Source: JAYSRU01 sp043720875 (GTDB lineage Bacteria > Bacteroidota > Bacteroidia > Flavobacteriales_D > Crocinitomicaceae). Taken from it: DNA of 7,435 bases. The notes under the pieces were generated by a model that ran no database searches, was not told where the DNA came from, and saw only the letters and a program-made list of their open reading frames with translations. The stretch lies in NCBI GenBank assembly GCA_043720875.1, contig JAYSRU010000262.1, positions 1 through 7,435 of the forward strand, read 5' to 3'. A program made the translations under genes and the position numbers. Of the stretch, positions 1 to 7,100 are shown in pieces (position 1 is the first letter of the stretch; each line of letters opens with the position of its first letter).

Positions 1-752
1 GTACAGTCCTGATCTGCCGGCACAATACCAGGCCAGTCTTGATTATTTCTTCCAGGCACAGGAAAAGCTGCGGTTCCATTAGAGTTTTCAGTTCCAGAAG
101 TTGCAAATACCGTTGTATTTGAAGCATTCCAGTTGGCTGAAAGTTGTGAAACAATTATTTGGAATGAACCATTTTCATTGATTACAATTTGAAACGACGC
201 AGTTCCAGTACCTGCTCCTGAACCCATGTTATAGGGAACCACGTTATTATAACTAATTACAAATTTTCTGTTTGGAGCAACTCCAATTGTATTGTAATTG
301 ATTGTACCACCAAATCTAATGTCTATATCACAAAACATACCAGCTATGTAATTGTTAGGCACACCGCCAGATGGAATGGCGAATGGCGAATAACCTGTAA
401 ATGTTAACCCTCCAAAACCAACGATTCCATTAGATGAAATTGCTGCAGTTGTGTATGTTGTGCCAAAAAATGTAAAAGGAAATCCAATTGGTATCTCTCC
501 TGTTACACAATCGTCGCACGCAACTGGAAAAGCATTGGTTCCACCTGTTGCAACTGGCGCGCAATCTGTCAGTGACATCGTAAACGTTACTGGATTAACT
601 GTTGCGGCTAATGTTGTTGAAGATCCACAGGCAATGGTTACATCTGGCGGAGCTACAACTCCACATTGCGCAAAGCCAGCATTTTTGGAAATAAAAAAGG
701 CTACAAAAACAATAGAGATTTTTAATAGGTCTTTTGAGTAAAAATTATACAT
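1..752 (-). CDS. Secreted beta-rich surface/adhesin-like protein, N-terminal part (runs off left edge)
   Basis: The minus strand is open without a stop from the ATG at 752 to the window edge, giving 250 complete codons; the C-terminus is not in the window. The N-terminus is a clear signal peptide: positive residues, a hydrophobic core at about residues 11-21 (KISIVFVAFFI), then GFAQ, with cleavage likely near residues 28-29. The mature start is CGVVAPPDVTIACG. Residues about 85-245 form a Gly/Asn/Thr/Phe-rich region with the pattern IPIGFPFTFFGTTYTTAAIS followed by SNG (residues 87-109), then AGMFCDIDIRFGG and APNRKFVISY. I recognise this pattern from the beta-sandwich, nidogen-like region of large extracellular Bacteroidota proteins. 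Six cysteines occur in the mature part (30, 42, 64, 79, 82, 141) before a seventh at 250. Proteins of this kind often end in a type IX secretion sorting domain, but that part is not visible, so secretion route and length are inference. No Shine-Dalgarno sequence precedes the start. Confidence 0.85.
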   Translation of the reverse strand, partial: MYNFYSKDLLKISIVFVAFFISKNAGFAQCGVVAPPDVTIACGSSTTLAATVNPVTFTMSLTDCAPVATGGTNAFPVACDDCVTGEIPIGFPFTFFGTTYTTAAISSNGIVGFGGLTFTGYSPFAIPSGGVPNNYIAGMFCDIDIRFGGTINYNTIGVAPNRKFVISYNNVVPYNMGSGAGTGTASFQIVINENGSFQIIVSQLSANWNASNTTVFATSGTENSNGTAAFPVPGRNNQDWPGIVPADQDC

Positions 753-758
753 TTTATA

Positions 759-766
759 CAAGATTA
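759..766 (-). promoter_or_regulatory. Weak -7-like element before the secreted-protein gene
   Basis: Read on the minus strand this is TAATCTTG, one mismatch from the Bacteroidota -7 consensus TAnnTTTG, ending six bases before the ATG at 752. No TTG is seen at the expected -33 distance. A second one-mismatch candidate (TAATTTCG) lies a little further upstream, so the choice between them is uncertain. Confidence 0.25.
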
Positions 767-915
767 GGATTAACGTTGCGAAATTAGTATAAAATTTACA
801 TTATTATACTATCATTTTTTGTGATTTAAGACAATAGCAATGGCATATTTGACATATATCAAAAGTGCTTATCTAATAATCAACGAAATGCCAGATATAA
901 AAACTAAGGGGGCTG

Positions 916-955
916 TTTTACACAATTTTAACTGCAATGTGAAATTGTGTTAAAA
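916..955. other. Stem-loop in the rnc / secreted-protein intergenic region
   Basis: ACACAATTT at 920-928 pairs perfectly with AAATTGTGT at 942-950 (9 bp) across a 13-base loop. The stem extends by four T-A pairs (916-919 with 952-955) after one bulged T at 951. On the minus strand the stem is followed, after a C-rich stretch, by TTAGTTTTT, so it could be a second, back-up terminator behind rnc. It could also be a regulatory hairpin or operator upstream of the secreted-protein gene. The stem itself is AT-rich and therefore weak. Confidence 0.45.
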
Positions 956-960
956 AACAA

Positions 961-1009
961 CAACGCCCATTTTCATCCTATTTATTATTCCTTTTGTAGG
1001 ATAAAATGG
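961..1009 (-). terminator. Probable terminator of the acpP-fabF-rnc operon
   Basis: CCATTTT (967-973) and ATCCTA (975-980) pair with TAGGAT (997-1002) and AAAATGG (1003-1009). This makes a 13-bp stem with one bulged base at 974 and a 16-base loop. It starts 35 bases after the rnc stop codon. Read in the direction of rnc, the stem is followed by GCGTTGTTGTTTTTT, a T-rich tract. The stem is AT-rich and the T tract is interrupted, so intrinsic termination is likely rather than certain. No other gene converges here. Confidence 0.55.
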
Positions 1010-1044
1010 TTTTCAATTTTATCAATTCATTAAAAATGAGTTTA

Positions 1045-1767
1045 TTAAACTTCACCGATAAGCGTTAAGGTTTCTTTGCTCGCCATTTGTTCGGCTTGTT
1101 TTTTCGAACTACCAACTCCCCGACCATAATTCACTCCACTAATGCTCACTTGTACTTCGAAACACCATACATTATCAATAATTAGTTCCGATAAATAATT
1201 GTATTCGAAACTAACTCGGTTTTTCTGAGACCATATGTACAATTGCGATTTAAAATCTATTTCCTCTTCTAGAATTTTATTAAGGTCGATATATTTAGGC
1301 AAAACATGAAAGAAAACCACATTCTTGACGGCATCGTATCCCCCATCTAAATAGAGGGCTCCCATTAAAGCTTCGAATGCATTCCCTTCTAATGTATTCA
1401 AATTAATGCTGCGGTCACGCTGGTATAGCAGAATTTTATTCAATTCCAATTCTGCGCCAACATCAGCCAACGTTTTTCTACTTACCACTTTTGATTTTAA
1501 CTTTGTTAACTCACCCTCGGCATGTTCAGGGAAGCGTTCATATAACAATTCAGCAACAACAGCATCTAAAATTGCGTCTCCCAAAAATTCTAGACGTTCA
1601 TTAGACACCTTATCCCTAAACGTATTAGCATATGACTTATGGGTAACAGATGTGCGAAAAAGGGCAATATTCTTAGCCTTATACTTGAAACGCTTGTAAA
1701 TAAAATCAAATAATAGTTGATCCTCTGGGGATAATTTTTTATGAAAAGAAAAGAGGTTCTTAAACAA
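1045..1767 (-). CDS. rnc: Ribonuclease III
   Basis: Double-strand-specific endoribonuclease that processes rRNA precursors and structured mRNAs in the cytoplasm as a homodimer. The 240 residues match the usual length. The RNase III domain spans about 15-160 and contains the signature NERLEFLGDA (56-65), giving catalytic or metal-binding residues E57, E60 and D64, and then GNAFEALMGALYLDGG (128-143) with catalytic E132. A double-stranded-RNA-binding domain follows (about 172-238), ending in GSSKKQAEQMASKETL. The position equivalent to E. coli D114 is N129. The frame opens with TTG at 1767, 12 bases after the fabF stop; there is no in-frame ATG before residue 135, within the catalytic domain, so TTG is the best start. 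The N-terminal MFKNLFSFHK resembles the short basic start of relatives. It is the last gene of acpP-fabF-rnc and is probably translated from that transcript. No Shine-Dalgarno sequence is seen. Confidence 0.95.
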   Translation of the reverse strand: MFKNLFSFHKKLSPEDQLLFDFIYKRFKYKAKNIALFRTSVTHKSYANTFRDKVSNERLEFLGDAILDAVVAELLYERFPEHAEGELTKLKSKVVSRKTLADVGAELELNKILLYQRDRSINLNTLEGNAFEALMGALYLDGGYDAVKNVVFFHVLPKYIDLNKILEEEIDFKSQLYIWSQKNRVSFEYNYLSELIIDNVWCFEVQVSISGVNYGRGVGSSKKQAEQMASKETLTLIGEV

Positions 1768-1779
1768 AAGGATACAAGC

Positions 1780-3042
1780 TTACTTGTACTTTTTTACAAT
1801 CACTGATGTATTGTGACCTCCAAAACCAAAAGTGTTGGAAAGCGCAACATTTACAATTCGTTTTTCCGCTTTGTTAAATGTGAAATTTAACTTACTATCC
1901 AAAGCAGGATCGATTGTAAAGTGATTAATTGTTGGTGGCACCATATCGTTTTTAACCGCAAGCACACAAGCAATTGCTTCTATTGCTCCAGCCGCACCCA
2001 ATAAGTGACCCGTCATTGATTTGGTTGAACTTATATTAAGTTTATAAGCATGTTCACCAAACACATTTTGAATAGCCTTTATTTCTGCCAAATCTCCAAG
2101 TGGTGTAGAAGTTCCATGAACATTTACGTAATCCACTTCAGTTGCATCCATTTCGGCATCTTCTAGCGCGGCAATAATTACATTCGTTGCACCAACTCCA
2201 TCAGGATGTGGGGCAGTCATGTGATATGCATCACCACTCATACCACCACCCATTACTTCACAGTAAATTTTTGCACCGCGTGCAAGAGCATGGTCAAGTT
2301 CTTCAAGAATTAAAGCCCCAGCACCTTCACCTAAAACAAAACCATCACGATCTATATCGAATGGACGTGAAGCGGTTTCTGGACTATCGTTTCTTGTAGA
2401 CAAAGCCTTTAAAGCATTAAATCCACCCATTCCCATTTCATTAACTCCGGCCTCTGAACCACCCGTAACAATAGCAATAGCTTTTCCCAATCGAATAAGA
2501 TTGAAAGCATCTATTATTGCGTTAGTTGCTGAAGCACAAGCTGAAACAGTGACATAATTCGGACCGCGTAACCCATATTTAATAGAAATATGGCCAGCAG
2601 CAATATCCGAAATCATTTTTGGAATAAAGAATGGATTGAATCGCGGTGTTCCATCACCAGAAAAGAAATTTTGTGCTTCATCTTGAAAAGTTTTTAAACC
2701 CCCAATACCTGAGCCCCAAACTACTCCAATTTTATCCTGATTCGGATTAGACTCCATTAATCCCGAATCTGCCATAGCTTCAGCAGCTGAAACTATGGCA
2801 TATTGAGAAAATTGATCTAATTTGCGTGCTTCTTTTCGATCCATAAAATCTTCCACATTGAAATCTTTTATTTCACACGCAAAATGTGTCTTAAACAGTG
2901 AGGCATCGTATTGCTTTATAGGAGCAGCGCCGCTTTTACCAGCGAGCAAAGCCTCCCAATACGCAGTTACATTATTACCAATTGGAGTTAAGGCCCCTAA
3001 ACCAGTTACAACTACGCGTTTTAATTCAATCGTTCTACCCAC
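1780..3042 (-). CDS. fabF: Beta-ketoacyl-ACP synthase II
   Basis: Condensing enzyme of type II fatty acid synthesis: it joins malonyl-ACP to a growing acyl-ACP with loss of CO2, as a cytoplasmic homodimer with a thiolase fold. The 420 residues are near the family norm. The nucleophile is C169 in VSACASA. The two histidines are H309 (VHGTSTPLGD) and H346 (KSMTGHLLGAAGA), with K341 also conserved, giving the Cys-His-His set of FabB/FabF rather than the Cys-His-Asn set of FabH. The C-terminal NTFGFGGHN loop (403-411) is intact. The frame opens with GTG at 3042, 11 bases after the acpP stop. Relatives usually begin M-x-LKRVVVTG, which would place the homologous start at the ATT codon for residue 5, so the extra four residues (GTG start) are probable but not proven. 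Its partner AcpP is encoded directly upstream. Confidence 0.97.
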   Translation of the reverse strand: MGRTIELKRVVVTGLGALTPIGNNVTAYWEALLAGKSGAAPIKQYDASLFKTHFACEIKDFNVEDFMDRKEARKLDQFSQYAIVSAAEAMADSGLMESNPNQDKIGVVWGSGIGGLKTFQDEAQNFFSGDGTPRFNPFFIPKMISDIAAGHISIKYGLRGPNYVTVSACASATNAIIDAFNLIRLGKAIAIVTGGSEAGVNEMGMGGFNALKALSTRNDSPETASRPFDIDRDGFVLGEGAGALILEELDHALARGAKIYCEVMGGGMSGDAYHMTAPHPDGVGATNVIIAALEDAEMDATEVDYVNVHGTSTPLGDLAEIKAIQNVFGEHAYKLNISSTKSMTGHLLGAAGAIEAIACVLAVKNDMVPPTINHFTIDPALDSKLNFTFNKAEKRIVNVALSNTFGFGGHNTSVIVKKYK

Positions 3043-3053
3043 AACTCGACTAA

Positions 3054-3290
3054 TTATTTTGAGTTGTCTGTAATATATGTTACAGCTTGTCCAACAGTTT
3101 GGATGTGTTCAGCTTGATCGTCTGGAATAGCGATATTGAATTCTTTTTCAAATTCCATAATCAACTCTACTGTATCCAACGAATCCGCTCCTAAATCGTT
3201 TGTGAAAGACGCTTCATTCGTTACTTCGCTTTCTTCAACTCCCAATTTGTCTACGATGATAGACACAACTTTTGATTTAATATCTGACAT
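3054..3290 (-). CDS. acpP: Acyl carrier protein
   Basis: Small acidic carrier that holds acyl chains on a 4'-phosphopantetheine arm during fatty acid synthesis. The 78 residues begin MSDIKSKVVSIIVDKLGV and contain the attachment motif LGADSLDTVELIMEFE, with S37 as the modified serine; helix II with its acidic face (D36, D39, E42) follows as expected for docking with FabF. The frame remains open 30 bases upstream to an alternative start at 3320, but family alignment begins at MSDI, so ATG at 3290 is chosen. The upstream bases AAAAAAGAATAAA are A-rich, as is usual for highly expressed Bacteroidota genes that lack a true Shine-Dalgarno sequence. It is the first gene of the operon, with fabF 11 bases downstream. 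Confidence 0.97.
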   Translation of the reverse strand: MSDIKSKVVSIIVDKLGVEESEVTNEASFTNDLGADSLDTVELIMEFEKEFNIAIPDDQAEHIQTVGQAVTYITDNSK

Positions 3291-3317
3291 TTTATTCTTT
3301 TTTAAATTATTAAGGCA

Positions 3318-3352
3318 CAAAGAAAACCTTTAAAGTTCAATTCGCAAAATAA
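3318..3352 (-). promoter_or_regulatory. Candidate promoter region for acpP-fabF-rnc
   Basis: Two one-mismatch versions of the Bacteroidota -7 element are seen on the minus strand: TTTCTTTG at 3318-3325 and TTATTTTG at 3345-3352. The nearer one would give a leader of about 23 bases ending in an A-rich run before the acpP ATG. Neither has a clear TTG at the proper -33 spacing, so which is used, if either, cannot be decided. Confidence 0.3.
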
Positions 3353-3375
3353 AAAAGTAACTAAATCGCAGCCTT

Positions 3376-3415
3376 AAAACACATTTACCTGATTTACAGG
3401 CACTTAAAATGTTTT
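3376..3415. repeat. Imperfect inverted repeat between acpP and purN
   Basis: AAAACA (3376-3381) and TTT (3384-3386) are mirrored by AAA (3407-3409) and TGTTTT (3410-3415), with a central CCTG (3388-3391) / CAGG (3397-3400) pair around five bases. It lies upstream of the purN -7 element, inside the divergent intergenic region. It could be an operator for a regulator of either gene or a chance product of AT-rich sequence. Confidence 0.35.
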
Positions 3416-3460
3416 ATCTGTTAATAAGTTCGTGTATCTTAAAAATCAACTGGTTCTTTG

Positions 3461-3468
3461 TAATTTTG
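3461..3468 (+). promoter_or_regulatory. -7 promoter element of purN
   Basis: TAATTTTG is a perfect match to the Bacteroidota sigma consensus TAnnTTTG. It ends four bases before the purN ATG, so transcription would begin at or next to the start codon, giving a leaderless or nearly leaderless mRNA. A -33 TTG is not evident at the expected spacing. Confidence 0.6.
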
Positions 3469-3472
3469 CAGC

Positions 3473-4066
3473 ATGGATAAGCAACGCATAGCGATTTTCG
3501 CTTCAGGCCGTGGTACCAATGCCGCGAAGATAATGGATCATTTCAGCAACAGTGATTTGTTTGAGGTGGCTTTTTTATTGGGAAATAAAGAAAAAATTGG
3601 CGCGCTTGAAGAAGCTAGAAAACGTAACATACCAGCGCTTCATTTTTCAAACGAACAACTAACACAGGACGATTTTCTCCTTGATGTTTGTACAAATCAA
3701 GGCATTGACTGTATTGTTTTAGCTGGGTTTCTGCGCAAAATACCATCAGCATTAGTCCAACATTTTCCCAATAAAATTTTTAACATTCACCCATCCCTGT
3801 TGCCAGCTTTTGGCGGACCCGGGATGTATGGTGTTCATGTTCACAACGCGGTACTTGTTCAAAAAGCAAAAACGTCTGGAATTACCATTCACTTCGTTAA
3901 TGAAAATTATGATGAAGGACAAATCATCGCTCAATTTCACACGTCCCTCTCTCCTTCAGAAACCATAGAGTCCTTAATCGGAAAAATAAGTGCACTTGAA
4001 CATAATTACTATGCCCACGTTATTGAAGCCACGCTAATTATCGAAAACCGCAATAAAGGTAAGTAA
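3473..4066 (+). CDS. purN: Phosphoribosylglycinamide formyltransferase (GAR transformylase)
   Basis: Third step of de novo purine synthesis: it transfers a formyl group from 10-formyltetrahydrofolate to glycinamide ribonucleotide. The 197 residues fit the single-domain PurN length (E. coli is slightly longer). The N-terminal SGRGTN loop (11-16) binds the substrate phosphate. The catalytic block FNIHPSLLPAF contains N106 and H108, the same numbers as in E. coli, and the third catalytic residue is D147 in NYDEGQ, where E. coli has LDGGP. GGPGMYG (114-120) follows the catalytic block; from memory this resembles the Bacteroidota version more than the E. coli one. The gene is divergent from acpP across 182 bases. 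The ATG at 3473 directly follows a perfect -7 element, which fixes the start. A separate promoter for the next gene lies 66 bases after its stop, so the two are probably at least partly independent transcripts. Confidence 0.95.
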   Translation: MDKQRIAIFASGRGTNAAKIMDHFSNSDLFEVAFLLGNKEKIGALEEARKRNIPALHFSNEQLTQDDFLLDVCTNQGIDCIVLAGFLRKIPSALVQHFPNKIFNIHPSLLPAFGGPGMYGVHVHNAVLVQKAKTSGITIHFVNENYDEGQIIAQFHTSLSPSETIESLIGKISALEHNYYAHVIEATLIIENRNKGK

Positions 4067-4132
4067 CACGAAGAAAAAATGAAAGGTTTCGACGGAAAAC
4101 AAAACGTTTCGTGCTCACTATTTTTAGATTCC

Positions 4133-4140
4133 TATCTTTG
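4133..4140 (+). promoter_or_regulatory. -7 promoter element of the helicase gene
   Basis: TATCTTTG matches TAnnTTTG perfectly and ends four bases before the GTG start at 4145, the same spacing as at purN. TTTCG at 4107-4111 lies about where a -33 TTTG would be, but is interrupted by a C. The arrangement predicts a leaderless transcript and supports GTG as the start. Confidence 0.6.
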
Positions 4141-4144
4141 CTAA

Positions 4145-7100
4145 GTGAATGATGTCATCAAAAATATCCTCTATCAAAAATACACGAATCAACTTGTTTT
4201 CGCGAAAAACGACGTATTGGTTCATTCATCGGGTGATAAAATCATAAACTTAGACCAAAAAGAATTTGTTTTTGGAGAGCGAAACACCCTGCAACTCGAC
4301 AACCTTATTTGCAAAAAGCTAGTTGCAGAAGGCAAAGAAAACTTGAAATTGCACGGAGTTAATACTCTTTGCATAATTTTCAACACCTTAGAATGGAAGC
4401 AATCAGATGAAATTATACACTCTCCAATAGTCCTTATCCCAGTTATAGTAACCCAAATCAAAAACACAGAATATCACAGATTTGAACCACTTTGGGACGA
4501 AACATTTATTAATCCATTTCTTACACAGGAGATTCTTCCTGCAACACTAACCGCATTTGAGCCGACAAAAGAAGGAATACAACAGTTTTGTGGCGCTATA
4601 GACAACTATATTTTCTCGCTAAACTTGGAGTGGAAACGCACTTCGGTCGTTTGTTTAGCAAATGCACACCCCGATCGTTTTGACAGATTAAGAGAACTAA
4701 ACGCCTTGCAAAAAACAGAAGAGTTTAGCCCTTCTTTGTTTGAATTGCTTGGACTGAAAGACCAACAACAATCAGAAAAACAAACCGATATAAGTTTTGT
4801 TTTACCCTGCGACCCATCACAGGAAGCCGCACTGCAACAAGCACTAACTGCAAACACCACATTGATCGGACCTCCTGGTACAGGAAAATCTCAAGTGCTA
4901 GTAAATGGAATTGCAGAAGTCGTGCGACGGAAAGAAACCACGTTGGTGACTTCAGAAAAACAAGTGGCGCTTTTGGTGCTACAAAAACGATTAGAAGATA
5001 TTGGTTTAGGTGCTTTATGTCACGTATTTCAAGCGCATAAAACAAATACAAACTTCATAAATTCTTTACAAAGTTCATGGGAGCTTATTGAAGCATTGCC
5101 TCACGAACATATCGTATTGTTAAACCAGGGGCAGCGTTTACAAAATCAATTACAAGCAACACTTGATCAATTAGATCACCCAACTTTTGCGATGGGGCTA
5201 GATTACGCAAACTACCTTAACTTTACGCGCAACTGTGCTACAAATGAAACGTCAAGCCCATTTGTACCGGACCTAAAAGAATGGTCAGTTCAAAAACAAA
5301 TTGCTCAAAAACTCTATTCCCACAACATTGCCGATAAAATTGGCAACCTGAGTTCGTCCATTTTACAACAAGTGCAGCATTATCCAGAAATCATACAACG
5401 CTTAGTTCGCTTGGAAAAAGAAAGTTCATTGTTCCAGAATTTCGAAGAATTAACATTGAATGAACTAACCCAAAAGATGAGATTGTCTGTATTGTGCACT
5501 CATTTTATAAGTCATGAAATAGGCATTGACAAAGGGTTGTTTAACCCCCAATCAACGGTACAAAAACGCTTTTTCAACGTCCGTAAGAAAAAATTAGCCA
5601 CCCTAAAACTTCTAGAAACGTATGTTGCCGATCCTTTATACCAGCGGCCAACAACTACGTTGGCGACAGAACTAAATTCATTGCTTGAACCAAAAAAACG
5701 GAAAGCTCTGAGTGAATTTTTCAATTTTAGCAAAACTAAATCAGCGGAAAGCTCGGTTGTAAAAAATCAACTATTCATAGCGCAACTGAAAGATTTTCTT
5801 TCTTTAACGGAGCAAAATATAGACTTGGATCAAAAACTACTTGAATTAGGAATAGAAAGCAACACGGCAATGGAAAGTGTTTATTTTTTTATTAACCTCT
5901 TGGAAACAGACCCCACCAAGGAAGCCTTTTTTGCACTCAGTTTTGATGAAAAGAAAGCAATCGCTTTACAAGGAAAACCACTTGGCTCCATTTACCACGA
6001 AATAAAACAACTCATTCGAATCGAACCAGAAGAGCCCTTCAAAAATGTTATCGCATCAGCAAGAACAACACTAGAAACAATTGCCTTACATTTAATTGAC
6101 ATTAACGGCATCAGTGGTGAAACATTAAAACTTCTAAAAATCAGTGCAAGCCTTGACGCATTAAACAGCTTGGTTCTGAATTCAAATAAAATTAAATTCG
6201 AAAGCCTTTATCCTCATTTAGCCCATTGGAATGCCGAAAGCTTACAGCTCAAATTAAAACAAATTGCACAAGAAAAAGCGAAAGACAACGGATTGGTTGT
6301 GCAACAAATTTTACAACAACAACGCGCAACTTTTTATGCGTATCAGAACCTGCTCACCACTCCTGCGGCTCAACTCAATGCCGACCAAAAAGAACTAAAA
6401 CAACAATTGCGCAAAGGAAAATCTATATTGGTTAAAGAATTTGCCAAAAAGAGAAGTCATGCACAATTAAAAGAATTACTTCTTTCGGATGCTCTGCCTT
6501 GGATCAAGCTACTTAAGCCAATTCTAATGGGAAATCCAAGCCATATCGCACAACAAATTCCTTTAACCTGCAACTGGGCATCCACTGGATTTATTGATGA
6601 AGGAAGCCAAATGTTATTGTCGCATGCCTTACCGTTTGCACAACGGTGCGAAAAACTAATAATTGCTGGAGACCCACAACAAATGACGCCGTCCTTCTTT
6701 TTTCAAAAAGCCGTGGATGAAGTTGATGTACTGCATCAAGCAATACATTATTTTAACAAACGTCATTTAACCTTTCATTATCGATCTGAACACCCATCAT
6801 TGCTGGAGTTTTCTAATCACTTTTTCTATAAAAACGAACTGGTGCCTATCAAAAAACCAAAATCCCCCAACGCTCCAATCCGTTTAATCTATTGCCCAGA
6901 AGCAATCTATGAAAATAGACACAACGCTTTAGAGGCGACTCAAATGAGCGAATTATTGCACCGGGCAAATCCTAACGAAAGTATTGGATTGGTTGCCTTT
7001 TCGGAGGTTCAACTCGCAACAATACTTGAGGAACTTAGCACATCTAAAGAACTTTTCAACGAAGATCATCCACAAAACTTTGCGCGCTCAATCGAACAAA

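Noticed and set aside
451..741. Plus-strand open frame of 96 codons
   Set aside because: It is antisense to the secreted-protein gene, whose signal peptide and domain motifs are convincing; its own translation shows no recognisable features.
841..954. Plus-strand 37-codon frame beginning MAYLTYIKSAY
   Set aside because: It has no promoter or ribosome-binding signal I can support, and its last third is the 916-955 stem-loop; most likely chance.
2187..2399. His/Gln-rich plus-strand frame of 70 codons
   Set aside because: It lies wholly antisense to the conserved centre of fabF; the His-rich composition is a by-product of the complementary codons.
3291..3320. Ten-residue upstream extension of AcpP (MCLNNLKKNK)
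   Set aside because: Acyl carrier proteins begin at MSD(I/V), and the extension covers the A-rich leader typical of a 5' untranslated region.
4067..4113. CACGAA ... TTCGTG inverted repeat after purN as a terminator
   Set aside because: Only six base pairs across a 35-base loop, with no T-run after it that does not belong to the helicase promoter.
4725..5051. Minus-strand frame of 108 codons inside the helicase gene
   Set aside because: It is antisense to motif Q, Walker A and motif Ia of the helicase, which fix the coding strand.
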